64,000 nt of DNA from Comamonadaceae bacterium (GCA_027484575.1 JAIXSQ010000007.1:124001-188000); one strand, 5' to 3'. Positions 1 through 11,322 are shown, counted from the stretch's first letter. Translations and numbers: made by a program. Notes: a model not told the origin generated them from the sequence alone.

Positions 1-120
1 GATGGCCCCGGTCTCCTTGTCGACCTCGTACTTCACGGGGTCGGCGTTCATCGGGATCTCGATGATCACGTTGAAGGCGTCGGGAACGTTCTTGCCGGGG
101 GTGACGTTGTCGAGGGACAT
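1..120 (-). CDS. ppa: Inorganic pyrophosphatase, N-terminal fragment
   Basis: Only the first 40 codons are in the window; the rest lies beyond position 1. The ATG is at 120 on the minus strand. The peptide begins [20 protein letters not shown] and continues with the [20 protein letters not shown] segment, the standard N-terminus of family I soluble pyrophosphatase (Ppa). This cytoplasmic Mg-dependent enzyme hydrolyses the PPi released by biosynthesis. It is transcribed away from hppA, a membrane pyrophosphatase, so two enzymes using the same substrate share one intergenic region. The family call is secure because the N-terminus is highly conserved; the catalytic residues are outside the window. 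Confidence 0.93.
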   Translation of the reverse strand, partial: MSLDNVTPGKNVPDAFNVIIEIPMNADPVKYEVDKETGAI

Positions 121-348
121 GGACGAAGTGTGGTTGGAGTGATGGAAACCGGTCGGGATTAACCCTGATTTTACTTTCGCGGGCCTTGCTCCCCGGGCCG
201 GCGTCCCTTGAGCTTGACGCGCCAGACCGTATAGTCCGCGCGTTGGCCAATCGCGCCTCCCGTGGTGGAGCGACGAGGAAGCAACGCAGCGGGGGCACCG
301 CTCGCGTGGCGTCCCCTCCAAGCAAAGCAACGACAGGAGATACGTGCA
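121..348. promoter_or_regulatory. Divergent ppa/hppA intergenic region
   Basis: This 228-bp gap separates the divergent starts of ppa and hppA. On the minus strand a TAAAAT hexamer (168-173), about 48 nt before the ppa ATG, is a plausible -10. On the plus strand TTGAGC (208-213) and TATAGT (230-235), 16 bp apart, are the best promoter-like pair for hppA; they would leave a leader of about 105 nt. A good Shine-Dalgarno sequence (AGGAG, 335-339) precedes the hppA ATG. The promoter assignments are by eye. Confidence 0.4.
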
Positions 349-2478
<2,130 letters not shown>

Positions 2479-2499
2479 CGGCACCCGCCTGAACGAGCG

Positions 2500-2521
2500 A
2501 AGGCCCGCGCGAGCGGGCCTT
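2500..2521. terminator. Convergent hairpin between hppA and tetR gene
   Basis: AAGGCCCGC and GCGGGCCTT form a perfect 9-bp stem with a GCGA loop, followed by TCTT on the plus strand. It lies 22 nt after the hppA stop and 20 nt after the end of the convergent regulator gene, so it can act for both, although the T-run is short. Confidence 0.7.
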
Positions 2522-2540
2522 CTTCATGGGGCGCGGGCCT

Positions 2541-3128
2541 TCAGCGTGCCGCGGTCAGGGCCCGCACCAGCGCCGCGGCCGGCTGCACCAGCTCGGTCAG
2601 GCGATCCAGCCGGTCCTGCTCGATGCACTCGAGCACCAGCTCGTTGATGCCACCCACCATGGCGGTCGCCATCGCCGGCGACAGCGCACCGCCCCCGCCG
2701 CCGTTGACCACCGACAGCACGAAGGCGGCCATCTCGGCGTTCACCCGCCGGCGGGCGGCCAGCCCTTCGGCCCCGAGCCCCAGGATCTCGATGTAGAGCG
2801 TGCGCAGCAGCACCGGGTTGGACGCCAGTCCCGCGAAGTACGCCGACAGCACGTGCTCGAGCTGCGCCTGCCAGGGCTGCCCCGGGTCCAGCGCGCCCTG
2901 CAGCACCTTCAGCGCGTTGTGGCTGGCGGCCTCGTACAACGCGACCAGGCAGCGGTCCTTGCCGTCGAAGTGTTCGTAGAAGGTGCGCCGCGACACGCTG
3001 GCCTCGCGCACCACGTCGGCGATGGTGGTCGCCGCATACCCCTTCTGCGCGACGGCATGCGCCATGCCTTCGAGCAGGCGGCTGCGGTGCTCGGACACCA
3101 GGACATCGGGCTCGGCCATGGCCCGCAT
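2541..3128 (-). CDS. TetR/AcrR-family transcriptional regulator
   Basis: A 195-residue one-domain repressor of the TetR type. The N-terminal helix-turn-helix is visible around residues 35-65, with TTIADVVREASVS followed by RRTFYEHFDGKD, the classic recognition helix and YxHF signature. The remaining ~130 residues are the divergent ligand-binding domain, so the inducer cannot be read. An alternative ATG at 3119 (MAEPDVL) is equally possible. The gene is divergent from the diiron protein at 3188. The gap between them holds a perfect inverted repeat (3148-3163) over that gene's -35, so this protein probably represses the neighbour and itself. Confidence 0.9.
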   Translation of the reverse strand: MRAMAEPDVLVSEHRSRLLEGMAHAVAQKGYAATTIADVVREASVSRRTFYEHFDGKDRCLVALYEAASHNALKVLQGALDPGQPWQAQLEHVLSAYFAGLASNPVLLRTLYIEILGLGAEGLAARRRVNAEMAAFVLSVVNGGGGGALSPAMATAMVGGINELVLECIEQDRLDRLTELVQPAAALVRALTAAR

Positions 3129-3147
3129 TCTCCCTGCGACGTGCCGC

Positions 3148-3181
3148 GGTACTTGACAGTACCAAACCCGGTCCCCATGAT
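3148..3181 (+). promoter_or_regulatory. Promoter of the diiron protein with candidate TetR operator
   Basis: GGTACT-TGAC-AGTACC (3148-3163) is a perfect 6-bp inverted repeat with a 4-bp spacer. It contains TTGACA (3153-3158), which sits exactly 17 bp from CATGAT (3176-3181), a usable -10. A repressor bound to the repeat would block this -35. The -10 ends only 6 nt before the ATG at 3188, so the transcript would have almost no leader. The pairing with the divergent TetR gene is inferred from position. Confidence 0.6.
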
Positions 3182-3187
3182 CCCGCC

Positions 3188-4006
3188 ATGACCGACCTCG
3201 CCGTGCGCCGCCTGCTCGTCGACATGGAGCGCCCCATCGCGCGCCACTGGTGCGCGGGCGACGCGTTCCGCAGCGCGCTGTTCAACGCCTTGTCCATGAG
3301 CTTCCCGGTGGGCGAGCAGTTCTTCATCGACTCGGTGCGCGGCGGCTTCAAGGCCCTGCCGCCCGGGGAGCAGGCGCGCTTCGCCGCCGAGGTCCAGGGC
3401 TTCGTCGGCCAGGAGGCCACGCACCGCCGGCTGCACGGCCTGTACAACGAGCACCTGGGCAAGCTCGGGCTGGTCAACCACTGGGAACAGCGCGCGCGCG
3501 AGCGCCTGCGCCTGCTCGAGGGCGTGGACATCCGCCACTGGCTGGCCATCACCGCGGCCAACGAGCACTTCACCGCGATCCTGGCCGACTTCATGCTGCA
3601 CAACCCCGACCTGCTCGGCGACCAGGACCCGCGCCTGGCCACCCTGTGGCTGTGGCACAGCGCCGAGGAGTCCGAGCACAAGTGCACCGCTTTCGACCTG
3701 TACAAGGCCCTCGGCGGTGACGAGCGCTGGCGCCGCACCTGGTTCCGGCGGGTGACCTTCATCTTCCTGACCGACGCCGCGCGCCAGACCGTCGACAACC
3801 TGCGCCGCGACGGCACGCTGTGGAGCTGGTCGACCTGGAAGAGCGCGGCCAGCTACCTGTTCGGCCGGCGCGGCCTGGTGCGCCTGACGTTCAAGCCCTG
3901 GAAGCAGTACCTGCGCGCCGACTTCCATCCCGCGCAGCAGGACAGCAGCGCGTCCGACCGCTGGCTGCGCGAGCACCAGGACCAGTACGCGCTCGTGGGC
4001 CGCTGA
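3188..4006 (+). CDS. Ferritin-like predicted metal-dependent hydrolase (COG3687 type)
   Basis: A 272-residue helical protein resembling the Metal_hydrol/COG3687 family of predicted metal-dependent hydrolases. A carboxylate/histidine pattern typical of ferritin-like diiron proteins is visible: Glu43, E76-x-x-H79 (QEATHRRLH), Glu126 (NEHF) and E161-x-x-H164 (EESEHK). That gives two ExxH motifs plus two extra Glu, enough for a diiron centre. The substrate is unknown. It is divergent from a TetR regulator and ends at a strong terminator, so it looks like a single regulated gene. The family assignment is fairly safe; the hydrolase label is inherited from the family and unproven. Confidence 0.85.
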   Translation: MTDLAVRRLLVDMERPIARHWCAGDAFRSALFNALSMSFPVGEQFFIDSVRGGFKALPPGEQARFAAEVQGFVGQEATHRRLHGLYNEHLGKLGLVNHWEQRARERLRLLEGVDIRHWLAITAANEHFTAILADFMLHNPDLLGDQDPRLATLWLWHSAEESEHKCTAFDLYKALGGDERWRRTWFRRVTFIFLTDAARQTVDNLRRDGTLWSWSTWKSAASYLFGRRGLVRLTFKPWKQYLRADFHPAQQDSSASDRWLREHQDQYALVGR

Positions 4007-4026
4007 GGCCGCCACGCGTGCACCTG

Positions 4027-4054
4027 CAGGGGCCTTCGGGCCCCTGTTTGCTTT
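4027..4054 (+). terminator. Rho-independent terminator after the diiron protein
   Basis: CAGGGGCC-TTCG-GGCCCCTG is a perfect 8-bp stem with a stable TTCG tetraloop (4027-4046), followed by TTTGCTTT. It begins 21 nt after the stop codon at 4006. Confidence 0.85.
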
Positions 4055-4077
4055 CGGGTGACAACGGTCGGTTGCCG

Positions 4078-4083
4078 CAGAAT
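4078..4083 (+). promoter_or_regulatory. -10 hexamer close to the aldehyde dehydrogenase start
   Basis: CAGAAT lies 8 nt before the ATG at 4092, and no Shine-Dalgarno sequence separates them. If used, transcription would begin at or within 2 nt of the start codon. The same arrangement recurs in this window (see findings). Confidence 0.4.
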
Positions 4084-4091
4084 GCGGCGCC

Positions 4092-5525
4092 ATGCAACTG
4101 CACTACATCGGCAACACCGGCGTGCGCGCGAGCGGCGGCCGCACCCTCCCCGTCATCGACCCCTCCGACGGCCAGCCCTACGACGAGATCCAGCGCGGCA
4201 CCGCCGAGGACGTGGACGCGGCGGTGCGCGCCGCCCGGCAGTGCCTGGACACGGTCTGGGGCCGGCTCAGTGCCGCCGAGCGCGGGCGCCTGCTGCACAA
4301 GCTGTCGGCCAAGGTCGCCGAGCATGCCGAGGAGCTCGCGGCCATCGAGCAGCGCGACTGCGGCAAGCCCACCCGGCAGGCCAAGGCCGACGCGCTGGCG
4401 CTGGTGCGCTACTTCGAGTTCTATGCCGGCGCTTGCGACAAGCTGCATGGCGAGACCCTGCCCTACCAGGACGGCTATGCCGTGCTCACCTGGCGCGAGC
4501 CGCACGGCGTCACGGGCCACGTGATCCCCTGGAACTACCCGATGCAGATCTTCGGGCGCAGCGTCGGCGGCGCGCTGGCGGCCGGCAACGCCTGCGTGGT
4601 CAAGCCCAGCGAAGATGCCTGCCTGTCGCTGCTGCGGGTGGCCGAGCTGGCCGCCGAGGTGGGCTTTCCGGCCGGCGCCATCAACATCGTCACCGGCTAC
4701 GGGCACGAGGTCGGCGACGCGCTGGCCCGCCATCCGGGCATCGACCACATCAGCTTCACCGGCAGCCCGCGCGTGGGCACCCTGATCCAGCAGGTGGCGG
4801 CCGAGCGGCACTGCCCGGTCACGCTGGAGCTGGGCGGCAAGAGCCCGCAGGTGGTGTTCGCCGACGCCGACCTGGACGCGGCCCTCCCGGTCATCGTCAA
4901 CGCCATCGTGCAGAACGGGGGGCAGACCTGCTCGGCCGGCTCCCGCCTGCTGGTCGAGCGATCGTTGTACGAGCCGCTGCTCGACCGCCTGGGCGGCCTG
5001 TTCGCCAACCTGCGCGTGGGGCCCGCGGCCATGGACCTGGACGTCGGCCCGCTGATCCGGGCCTCGCAGCAGCAGCGCGTGTGGGACTTCCTGTCCGACG
5101 CCCAGCACGCCGGCATCCCGATGGTGGCTCAGGGCCAGATCGTCGACGAGGCGCCCGAGACCGGCTACTACCAGGCGCCCACGCTGCTGCGCGACGTGCC
5201 GCCCGCCCACCGGCTGGCGCAGGAGGAGGTGTTCGGCCCCGTGCTCGCCGCCATGGCCTTCGCCGACGAGGACGAGGCCGTGGCGCTGGCCAACGGCACC
5301 CAGTTCGGCCTGGTGGCCGGCGTCTGGACCCGCGACGGCGGCCGCCAGCTGCGCATGGCGCGCCGCATCCGCAGCGGCCAGGTGTTCGTCAACAACTACG
5401 GCGCCGGCGGCGGCGTCGAGCTGCCCTTCGGCGGCGTCAAGTCCTCGGGCCACGGCCGCGAGAAGGGCTTCGAGGCCCTGTACGCGTTCACCACGCTCAA
5501 GACGGTGGCGATCCGCCACGGCTGA
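4092..5525 (+). CDS. NAD(P)-dependent aldehyde dehydrogenase
   Basis: A 477-residue member of the aldehyde dehydrogenase superfamily, about the usual length. It oxidises an aldehyde to the acid with NAD(P)+. The Rossmann-side motif WNYPMQ (N148), the general base Glu246 in LELGGKSPQ and the catalytic Cys280 in NGGQTCSAGSR are all intact, as is the C-terminal LPFGGVKSSGHGREKG segment. The sequence resembles the betaine/gamma-aminobutyraldehyde group, but the substrate cannot be fixed from motifs. It is probably transcribed alone: a terminator lies upstream and a 66-nt gap with a fresh -10-like hexamer separates it from the acyltransferase. Confidence 0.95.
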   Translation: MQLHYIGNTGVRASGGRTLPVIDPSDGQPYDEIQRGTAEDVDAAVRAARQCLDTVWGRLSAAERGRLLHKLSAKVAEHAEELAAIEQRDCGKPTRQAKADALALVRYFEFYAGACDKLHGETLPYQDGYAVLTWREPHGVTGHVIPWNYPMQIFGRSVGGALAAGNACVVKPSEDACLSLLRVAELAAEVGFPAGAINIVTGYGHEVGDALARHPGIDHISFTGSPRVGTLIQQVAAERHCPVTLELGGKSPQVVFADADLDAALPVIVNAIVQNGGQTCSAGSRLLVERSLYEPLLDRLGGLFANLRVGPAAMDLDVGPLIRASQQQRVWDFLSDAQHAGIPMVAQGQIVDEAPETGYYQAPTLLRDVPPAHRLAQEEVFGPVLAAMAFADEDEAVALANGTQFGLVAGVWTRDGGRQLRMARRIRSGQVFVNNYGAGGGVELPFGGVKSSGHGREKGFEALYAFTTLKTVAIRHG

Positions 5526-5591
5526 GCCGCGACGCGGGCAGATGACCTGGATCGCGGCGCCAGGGCGCTGCGCCCCGGACAATCGGGTCGC

Positions 5592-6557
5592 ATGAGCCTG
5601 TCCTTCCTGCCTGCCCCCGTCCGGGGAGCGCTCTCGGCCGTCCTGCTCGGCCTGAACACCGTCGCCTGGTGCACCCCGCTGTTCCTGCTGTCGCTGCTCA
5701 AGCTGCTGCTGCCGTTGCGGTCGGTGCGGCGCCGCATCGACCCGGTGCTCAACGCCATCGCGGTCGGCTGGATCCGCTGCAACGGGCTGTGGATGGCGCT
5801 GGCCGGTCCCACCGCCTGGGACGTGGATGGCACCGCCGGCCTGCAGCCGGACGGCTGGTACCTGGTCAATGCCAACCACCAGTCCTGGGTGGACATCTTC
5901 GTGCTGCAGAAGGTGCTGACCGGGCGCATCCCGATGCTCAAGTTCTTCCTCAAGCGCGAGCTGATCTGGGTGCCGGTCATCGGCATTGCCTGGTGGGCGC
6001 TGGACTTCCCGTTCATGCGCCGCCATGGCCGCGAGGCGCTGCGCCGCAACCCGGCCCTGGGCCTGCAGGACGCCGCCGCCACCCGCAAGGCCTGCGAGCG
6101 CTTCGCGCTGGTGCCCACCAGCGTCACCAACTTCGCCGAGGGCACGCGGGCCACGCCCGCCAAGCGCGCCGCCGCGAAGTCCCCCTACCGCCACCTGCTG
6201 CCGCCCAAGGCGGGGGCGCTGGCCCATGCCATGGGCGCCCTGGGCAGCCGCTTCCGCAGCCTGGTGGACGTGACCATCGTCTACCCTGCCGGCGCGCCGA
6301 CCTTCTGGGACCTGCTGTGCGGCCGCGTGCCGCAGGTGGTGGTGCGCGTGGCCGAGCGCACCATCCCGCCCGCGCTGTTCGATGGCGACGCCGGCACCGA
6401 CCCCGCGCTGCGCGCGCAGGTCGCGCGCTGGCTGCAGGACCTGTGGGCCGGCAAGGATGCCCAGATCGACGCCCTGCTGGGCGGCACGGCGCAGGCGCCC
6501 GCGGGCTCCGCCCCCGGCACGATGGCGGACCCGGGCGCGCCAGCGCCACGCGCCTGA
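5592..6557 (+). CDS. 1-acyl-glycerol-3-phosphate-type acyltransferase (PlsC/YihG-like)
   Basis: A 321-residue LPLAT-superfamily acyltransferase of the inner membrane. An N-terminal hydrophobic segment covers roughly residues 8-42. The catalytic NHxxxxD motif is NHQSWVD (His96, Asp101), and the substrate-binding EGTR motif is at 183-186. The length and the layout FLKRELIWVPVIG to FPFMRR match the YihG/LCLAT-like branch rather than compact PlsC. It should move an acyl chain onto lysophosphatidic acid or a related lysolipid. The ATG at 5592 is preceded 8 nt upstream by GACAAT and lacks a clear ribosome site. The nitroreductase gene follows after 6 nt. Confidence 0.9.
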   Translation: MSLSFLPAPVRGALSAVLLGLNTVAWCTPLFLLSLLKLLLPLRSVRRRIDPVLNAIAVGWIRCNGLWMALAGPTAWDVDGTAGLQPDGWYLVNANHQSWVDIFVLQKVLTGRIPMLKFFLKRELIWVPVIGIAWWALDFPFMRRHGREALRRNPALGLQDAAATRKACERFALVPTSVTNFAEGTRATPAKRAAAKSPYRHLLPPKAGALAHAMGALGSRFRSLVDVTIVYPAGAPTFWDLLCGRVPQVVVRVAERTIPPALFDGDAGTDPALRAQVARWLQDLWAGKDAQIDALLGGTAQAPAGSAPGTMADPGAPAPRA

Positions 6558-6563
6558 ACCGCC

Positions 6564-7217
6564 ATGCCGCACGACCTGCCCGCGACGGATCCCGTGGCCC
6601 CCGCCGCCGCCGCGCCCGAGCGCGTGCCGGCCGAGTGGGCCGCGGCGCTGATGCAGCAGCGCCAGACCATCCTGCCCAAGCGCCTGCATGCGCCGGGCCC
6701 CTCCGAGCCCGAACTGGCCCAGATCGTCGGGGCGGCCGCGACAGCGCCCGACCACGGGCAGCTGCTGCCCTGGCGCTTCGTGCGCGTGCCGCAGGCCGCC
6801 CGCGAGGCGCTGGCCGAGGTGTTTGAGCGCTCGCTGGCCGAGCGCGATCCGCTGGCCACCAGCGCGCAGCGGGCGCAGGCGCGCGAGAAGGCGCACCGCG
6901 CGCCCACGCTGCTGCTGCTGGTGGCCCGGCTGGCCGACGAGGCCGGCGGGCACGACGAGGTGCCGGTGGCCGAGCGGCTGCTGTCGGCCGGCTGCGCGGT
7001 GCAGAACATGCTGCTGATGGCCACCGCCCTGGGGTACGGCTCGGCGCTGACCAGCGGCAAGGCGCTGCAGTCGCAGCCGCTGCGGACCCTGTTCCGCCTG
7101 GGCGCCCACGAGCAGGCGCTGTGCTTCCTGTCCTTCGGCACGCCGTCGGTGCGCAAGCCGCCCAAGGTCCGGCCGTCCCCCTCCGCCTACTGCTCCGTGC
7201 TGGAGGTGCCGCGGTGA
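6564..7217 (+). CDS. Nitroreductase-family flavoprotein (YdjA-like)
   Basis: A 217-residue single-domain nitroreductase fold. Recognisable elements are the [12 protein letters not shown] start, the APDHG-type FMN contact ([13 protein letters not shown] near 58-70), a middle helix and the GYGSALTSG loop near 157. The layout resembles YdjA-type NAD(P)H-dependent FMN enzymes, which reduce nitroaromatics or quinones. It lies 6 nt after the acyltransferase and its stop overlaps the GTG of the hemerythrin gene, so the three form a unit. The physiological substrate is unknown. Confidence 0.85.
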   Translation: MPHDLPATDPVAPAAAAPERVPAEWAAALMQQRQTILPKRLHAPGPSEPELAQIVGAAATAPDHGQLLPWRFVRVPQAAREALAEVFERSLAERDPLATSAQRAQAREKAHRAPTLLLLVARLADEAGGHDEVPVAERLLSAGCAVQNMLLMATALGYGSALTSGKALQSQPLRTLFRLGAHEQALCFLSFGTPSVRKPPKVRPSPSAYCSVLEVPR

Positions 7218-7759
7218 GCCCCGCCATTCCCCTGCAGCGGCTGGCCCCGGGGCCGGCCGGCGACGAGCAGCCGTTCGAGATGCTCGACGCCTGCCACGAC
7301 CGCATGCAGCGCATGCTGGCCCTGCTGGCCCGGCTGCGCGCCCACGTGGCCGCGCACGGCGCCGACACCCAGGCCCGCGAGGCCGCGCGCGACGTGCAGC
7401 GCTACTTCGACCTGGCCGCGCCCCAGCACCACCTGGACGAGGAGCGCCACGTGCTGCCGGCGCTGCGCGCCAGCGGCGACCCCGGGCTCGCCGCCCTGGC
7501 CGACAGGCTGTCGTCCGACCACCGGCGCATGGAAGCCGGCTGGGCCGCCGCGCGCGTGCTGCTGGCGGCACTGGAGGCCGGATCCCTGGACCGCCTCGAT
7601 GCCGCGCAGGAGGCGGTGCTGCAGGACTTCGCCGACCTGTCCACGGCCCACCTCGCGGCCGAGGAATCCGTCGCCTTTCCCGCGGCCCGGTGCGTGCTGG
7701 ACGCCGCCGCGACCGCGGCCATGGCGGCCGACATGCGGGCCCGGCGCGGGCTGCGCTGA
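7214..7759 (+). CDS. Hemerythrin-like (HHE) cation-binding protein
   Basis: A 181-residue helical protein. The GTG at 7214 is chosen because it overlaps the preceding TGA (GTGA); the frame is open further upstream only inside the nitroreductase gene. The iron-ligand pattern of the hemerythrin/HHE domain is spread along the helices: H in [31 protein letters not shown] and [11 protein letters not shown]. Such proteins bind a diiron centre and sense or buffer O2, NO or iron. Coupling to a flavin nitroreductase hints at a redox or nitrosative-stress role, but this is inference. Confidence 0.85.
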   Translation: MSPAIPLQRLAPGPAGDEQPFEMLDACHDRMQRMLALLARLRAHVAAHGADTQAREAARDVQRYFDLAAPQHHLDEERHVLPALRASGDPGLAALADRLSSDHRRMEAGWAAARVLLAALEAGSLDRLDAAQEAVLQDFADLSTAHLAAEESVAFPAARCVLDAAATAAMAADMRARRGLR

Positions 7760-7843
7760 GCCGGGCTTGCCCGTGCCGCGCGCGGGCGACTGCGCCCGGC
7801 CGCGGCGGCCCCCCTGCGCAGCGGGCACAATCCCGCCTTCACC

Positions 7844-8959
7844 ATGGCAGAGCGCGTCATCCCCCTCGTCGACCAGCGCATCAGCGGCCTCGCGGCGCCG
7901 CGGCCGGTGCAGCCCATTCCCGCCACCGGGCAGCTGGCCGACCGCCTGCACCGCCCGCTGCGCGACCTGCGCATCAGCGTCACCGACCGCTGCAACTTCC
8001 GCTGCAGCTACTGCATGCCCAAGGAGGTGTTCGACAAGGACTACCCCTACCTGCCGCATGCGGACCTGCTCAGCTTCGAGGAGATCACGCGGCTGGCACG
8101 GCAGTTCGTCGCCCACGGCGTGCGCAAGATCCGCCTGACCGGCGGCGAGCCGCTGCTGCGCAAGAACATCGAGATCCTCATCGCGCAGCTGGCGCAGCTG
8201 CGCACCGTCGACGGCCAGCCGGTGGAGCTGGCCCTGACCACCAACGGCTCGCTGCTCGCCCGCAAGGCGCGCGCGCTGCGCGAGGCAGGGCTGCAGCGCG
8301 TGACGGTCAGCCTGGACGGCCTGGACGACACCGTGTTCCGGCGCATGAACGACGTCGACTTCCCGGTGGCGCAGGTGCTCGAGGGCATCGCGGCCGCGCG
8401 CGAGGCGGGCCTCGGACCGGTCAAGGTCAACATGGTGGTCAAGCGCGGCACCAACGAGCACGAGATCCTGCCGATGGCGCAGCACTTCCGCGGCACCGGC
8501 ACCGTGCTGCGCTTCATCGAGTACATGGACGTGGGCGCCACCAACGGCTGGCGCATGGACGAGGTGCTGCCCTCGGCCGAGGTCGTGCAGCGGCTGCACG
8601 CGGCGTTCCCGCTGCGGGCGCTGGAGCCCGCCGCGCCCGGCGAGACCGCCGAGCGCTGGGCCTACGAGGACGGCGCCGGCGAGGTGGGCGTGATCAGCAG
8701 CGTGACCCAGGCCTTCTGCGGCAGCTGCAACCGGGCCCGCCTGTCCACCGAGGGCAAGCTGTACCTGTGCCTGTTCGCCAGCCAGGGCTGGGACCTGCGG
8801 GCCCTGCTGCGCGGCGGGGCCGGCGACGAGGAGATCGCCAGCGCGGTGGGCGCCATCTGGCACCAGCGCGGCGACCGCTATTCCGAACTGCGGGGCCAGG
8901 TGCCCCCCGATGCCGGCGGCGCCCGCCGCCGGGTCGAGATGAGCTACATCGGCGGATGA
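7844..8959 (+). CDS. moaA: GTP 3',8-cyclase MoaA
   Basis: A 371-residue radical-SAM enzyme for the first step of molybdopterin synthesis (GTP to 3',8-cyclo-dihydro-GTP, with MoaC). The N-terminal SAM cluster motif is C50-x3-C54-x2-C57 (CNFRCSYC). The C-terminal GTP-side cluster uses C292, C295 (FCGSC) and C309 (LYLCLF). The essential C-terminal Gly-Gly is present (YIGG). An extra N-terminal stretch of about 35 residues precedes the usual start. It overlaps mobA by ATGA, and a moaA-mobA-moeA run follows. The formate dehydrogenase operon about 3 kb away is an obvious consumer of the cofactor. A CACAAT hexamer lies 12 nt before the ATG. Confidence 0.97.
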   Translation: MAERVIPLVDQRISGLAAPRPVQPIPATGQLADRLHRPLRDLRISVTDRCNFRCSYCMPKEVFDKDYPYLPHADLLSFEEITRLARQFVAHGVRKIRLTGGEPLLRKNIEILIAQLAQLRTVDGQPVELALTTNGSLLARKARALREAGLQRVTVSLDGLDDTVFRRMNDVDFPVAQVLEGIAAAREAGLGPVKVNMVVKRGTNEHEILPMAQHFRGTGTVLRFIEYMDVGATNGWRMDEVLPSAEVVQRLHAAFPLRALEPAAPGETAERWAYEDGAGEVGVISSVTQAFCGSCNRARLSTEGKLYLCLFASQGWDLRALLRGGAGDEEIASAVGAIWHQRGDRYSELRGQVPPDAGGARRRVEMSYIGG

Positions 8960-9573
8960 CCATTCCACGTGACGACATCACCGGCCTGCTGCTGGCCGGC
9001 GGGCGCGGCAGCCGCATGGGCGGCGCCGACAAGGGCCTGCAGAACTTCAACGGCATCCCGCTGGCGTTGCAGGCCATCCTGCGGCTGCAGCCCCAGGTGG
9101 GCGAGCTGATGGTCAACGCCAACCGCAACCTGGCGGCTTACGAGGCCTTCGGCGCGCCGGTCTGGCCGGACGCCCTGCCCGACTACGCCGGACCGCTGGC
9201 CGGCTTCCTGACCGGGCTGGAGCAATGCGCCACGCCCTGGCTGGCGACCGTGCCCTGCGACTGCCCGCTGTTCCCGCTCGACCTGGTGCAGCGGCTGGCC
9301 GAGGCCGCCGACGCGCAGGATGCCGAGATCGCGATGGCGGTGGCGCCCGAGGCCGATGGCCAGCTGCGCACCCAGCCGGTGTTCTGCCTGCTGCGGCGCG
9401 AACTGGTCGAGAGCCTGACCCGCTTCACGCAGGGCGGCGGCCGCAAGATCGACGCCTGGACCGCGCAGCACCGCTGCGTCGAGGTCCCCTTCGACCGCCC
9501 CGGCGACGACCCGCGCGCCTTCCACAACGCCAACACCATCGCGGAGCTGCGCGCGCTGGAGAGCAAGCGGTGA
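8956..9573 (+). CDS. mobA: Molybdenum cofactor guanylyltransferase MobA
   Basis: A 205-residue nucleotidyltransferase that attaches GMP to Mo-molybdopterin, giving the MGD cofactor used by DMSO-reductase-type enzymes such as formate dehydrogenase. The signature loop [17 protein letters not shown] spans residues about 11-27. The later VPCDCPLFP segment carries the metal-binding aspartate and NANT lies near the end. The start overlaps the moaA stop (ATGA, 8956-8959), and the stop overlaps the GTG of moeA, so the three are translationally coupled. The length is typical. Confidence 0.95.
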   Translation: MTIPRDDITGLLLAGGRGSRMGGADKGLQNFNGIPLALQAILRLQPQVGELMVNANRNLAAYEAFGAPVWPDALPDYAGPLAGFLTGLEQCATPWLATVPCDCPLFPLDLVQRLAEAADAQDAEIAMAVAPEADGQLRTQPVFCLLRRELVESLTRFTQGGGRKIDAWTAQHRCVEVPFDRPGDDPRAFHNANTIAELRALESKR

Positions 9574-10841
9574 AGACGCTGGAGCAGATCGCCGCCGAGC
9601 TGCAGGGCTACGACCCGAACGCGCTGCCCGCCGGCCACGTCAACGACTTCCTGGCCCGCCTGGTCACCCCCGTGGCAGAGGTCGAGGAGGTGCCGACGCT
9701 GGACCTGCTGGGCCGGGTGCTGGCGCGCGACGTGGTCTCGCCGATCTCGGTGCCGCCCCACGACAACAGCGCGATGGACGGCTATGCCTTCGACGGCGGC
9801 CAGCTGCAGCCCGGCCAGGCGCTGCGCCTGCAGCCGGTGGGCACCGCCCTGGCCGGCAAGGCCTGGCAGGGCAGCGTGGCGGCCGGCCAGTGCGTGAAGA
9901 TCATGACCGGCGCGATCATGCCGGCCGGCCTGGACACCGTGGTGCCGCAGGAGTTCACCCGCGACGCGGGCGACGGCTGCATCGAAATCCCCGCCGGCAT
10001 CCTGCAGCGCGGCGACAACCGGCGCCACGCGGGCGAGGACCTGATGGCCGGCCGCCCCGCCCTGCGGGCCGGCGACCGCCTGGGCCCGGCCGCCGTGGGG
10101 CTGGTGGCCAGCCTGGGCCTGCCCACCGCCACGGTGCGCCGCCGCGTGAAGGTAACCTACTTCTCCACCGGCGACGAGATCCTCAGCCTGGGCGAGCCGC
10201 CGCGCGAGGGCGCGGTGTACGACAGCAACCGCTACACCGTGCGCGGCCTGCTGCAGCGCCTGGGCTGCGAGGTGCTGGACCTGGGCGTGGTGCGCGACGA
10301 GCCGGCGGCGCTGGAGGCGGCGTTCCGCCGCGCCGCCGCCGAGGCCGACGCGATCATCACCAGCGGCGGCGTGAGCGTCGGCGAGGCCGACTTCACCAAG
10401 GCCATGATGCGGCAGCTGGGCGACGTGGCCTTCTGGAAGATCGCGATGCGCCCGGGCCGGCCGATGGCCGTGGGCCGGATCGGCCGCTCGGTGCTGTTCG
10501 GCCTGCCCGGCAACCCGGTGGCGGTGATGGTCACCTTCCTGGCCTTCGTGCGCCCCGCGCTGCTGCGCCTGATGGGCTGCAGCGACACCGCGCCGCCGCC
10601 GCTGCTGCGCGCGCGCAGCCTGGAGCCGCTGCGCAAGAAGCCCGGCCGCACCGAGTACCAGCGCGGCATCGTCGCCCCCGCCCCCGATGGCGGCCTGCAG
10701 GTGCGCACCACCGGCAACCAAGGCTCGGGCGTGCTCAGCTCCATGGTCCAGGGCAACGGACTGATCGTGCTGCACCACGCGCAGGGCAACGTCGCCGTCG
10801 GCGACGAGGTCGACGTGATGGTGTTCGAGGGCGTCGTCTAG
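9570..10841 (+). CDS. moeA: Molybdopterin molybdenumtransferase MoeA
   Basis: A 423-residue enzyme that inserts molybdate into adenylylated molybdopterin. It starts at a GTG overlapping the mobA stop (GTGA). The [12 protein letters not shown] motif (near 61-72) and the MPT-binding core with [12 protein letters not shown] and PGNPVAVMV are intact, and the C-terminal domain IV is present. It closes the moaA-mobA-moeA unit. A lipoprotein gene converges on it with only 19 nt between the stops. Confidence 0.96.
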   Translation: MKTLEQIAAELQGYDPNALPAGHVNDFLARLVTPVAEVEEVPTLDLLGRVLARDVVSPISVPPHDNSAMDGYAFDGGQLQPGQALRLQPVGTALAGKAWQGSVAAGQCVKIMTGAIMPAGLDTVVPQEFTRDAGDGCIEIPAGILQRGDNRRHAGEDLMAGRPALRAGDRLGPAAVGLVASLGLPTATVRRRVKVTYFSTGDEILSLGEPPREGAVYDSNRYTVRGLLQRLGCEVLDLGVVRDEPAALEAAFRRAAAEADAIITSGGVSVGEADFTKAMMRQLGDVAFWKIAMRPGRPMAVGRIGRSVLFGLPGNPVAVMVTFLAFVRPALLRLMGCSDTAPPPLLRARSLEPLRKKPGRTEYQRGIVAPAPDGGLQVRTTGNQGSGVLSSMVQGNGLIVLHHAQGNVAVGDEVDVMVFEGVV

Positions 10842-10860
10842 CGGCCCCGGCCGCAGGCCG

Positions 10861-11322
10861 TCAGGGCAGCCGCAAGGGCTGCTCGCTGCTGCAGCGCGCC
10901 ACCACCCGCGCGAACCCCGCCGCATTGCGCCGCAGCAGCACCGCGGTGCGCTCGCCCACCGACCAGCGCCAGCCCTGCTCGGCGTTGTCGAACAGCAGCA
11001 CGCCCGTGGGCAGGTTCGGCTGCACCAGCCGGCGCAGCGTGACCGCCTGGCCCTCCACCTGCAGCTGCGCCTGCACGCTGCCGTCGGGCAGGCGGGTCAG
11101 CGTGGCCGGCAGGGGCGGCCCACCCGCGCACGCGAGGGTGTAGGTGGCGACGTTGCTGCGCGGTGCCGGCACCGCGTCGGGGACCGGTGCGCCGGCCGGC
11201 GCCTGGGGTTGCGGCCCGGCGCAGCCGGCCAGCAGCAGGGCGCACAGCAGCAGGGGCGCGCCCAGCCCGTGCAGCGGCTGGGGCGGGGGGCGACGCGGGC
11301 GGCGCGTGGCAGGCGTGGGCAT
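10861..11322 (-). CDS. Putative lipoprotein, weakly MliC-like
   Basis: A 153-residue protein starting at the ATG at 11322; the frame is open further upstream, but this start gives a proper lipoprotein signal. A basic N-terminus, a hydrophobic stretch (LGAPLLLCALLLAGC) and a lipobox with Cys near 33 predict an outer-membrane lipoprotein. The mature part has a Pro/Ala linker and then about 85 residues of alternating strands from YTLACAGG to VVARCSS, bounded by two cysteines. The two-Cys small beta domain with GxxL and W-x-V-G-E-R resembles C-type lysozyme inhibitor (MliC) proteins, but the match is weak. The function is uncertain. Confidence 0.6.
   Translation of the reverse strand: MPTPATRRPRRPPPQPLHGLGAPLLLCALLLAGCAGPQPQAPAGAPVPDAVPAPRSNVATYTLACAGGPPLPATLTRLPDGSVQAQLQVEGQAVTLRRLVQPNLPTGVLLFDNAEQGWRWSVGERTAVLLRRNAAGFARVVARCSSEQPLRLP

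Noticed and set aside
214..235. TTGACG (214-219) paired with TATAGT (230-235) as the hppA promoter
   Set aside because: The spacer is only 10 bp, too short for sigma-70; the TTGAGC at 208-213 gives 16 bp instead.
3891..7571. Very long open frame antisense to the aldehyde dehydrogenase, acyltransferase and nitroreductase genes
   Set aside because: It runs opposite four genes with intact motifs, has Arg/Ala/Gly/Gln-rich shadow composition and no recognisable domain; long antisense frames are expected at this GC content.
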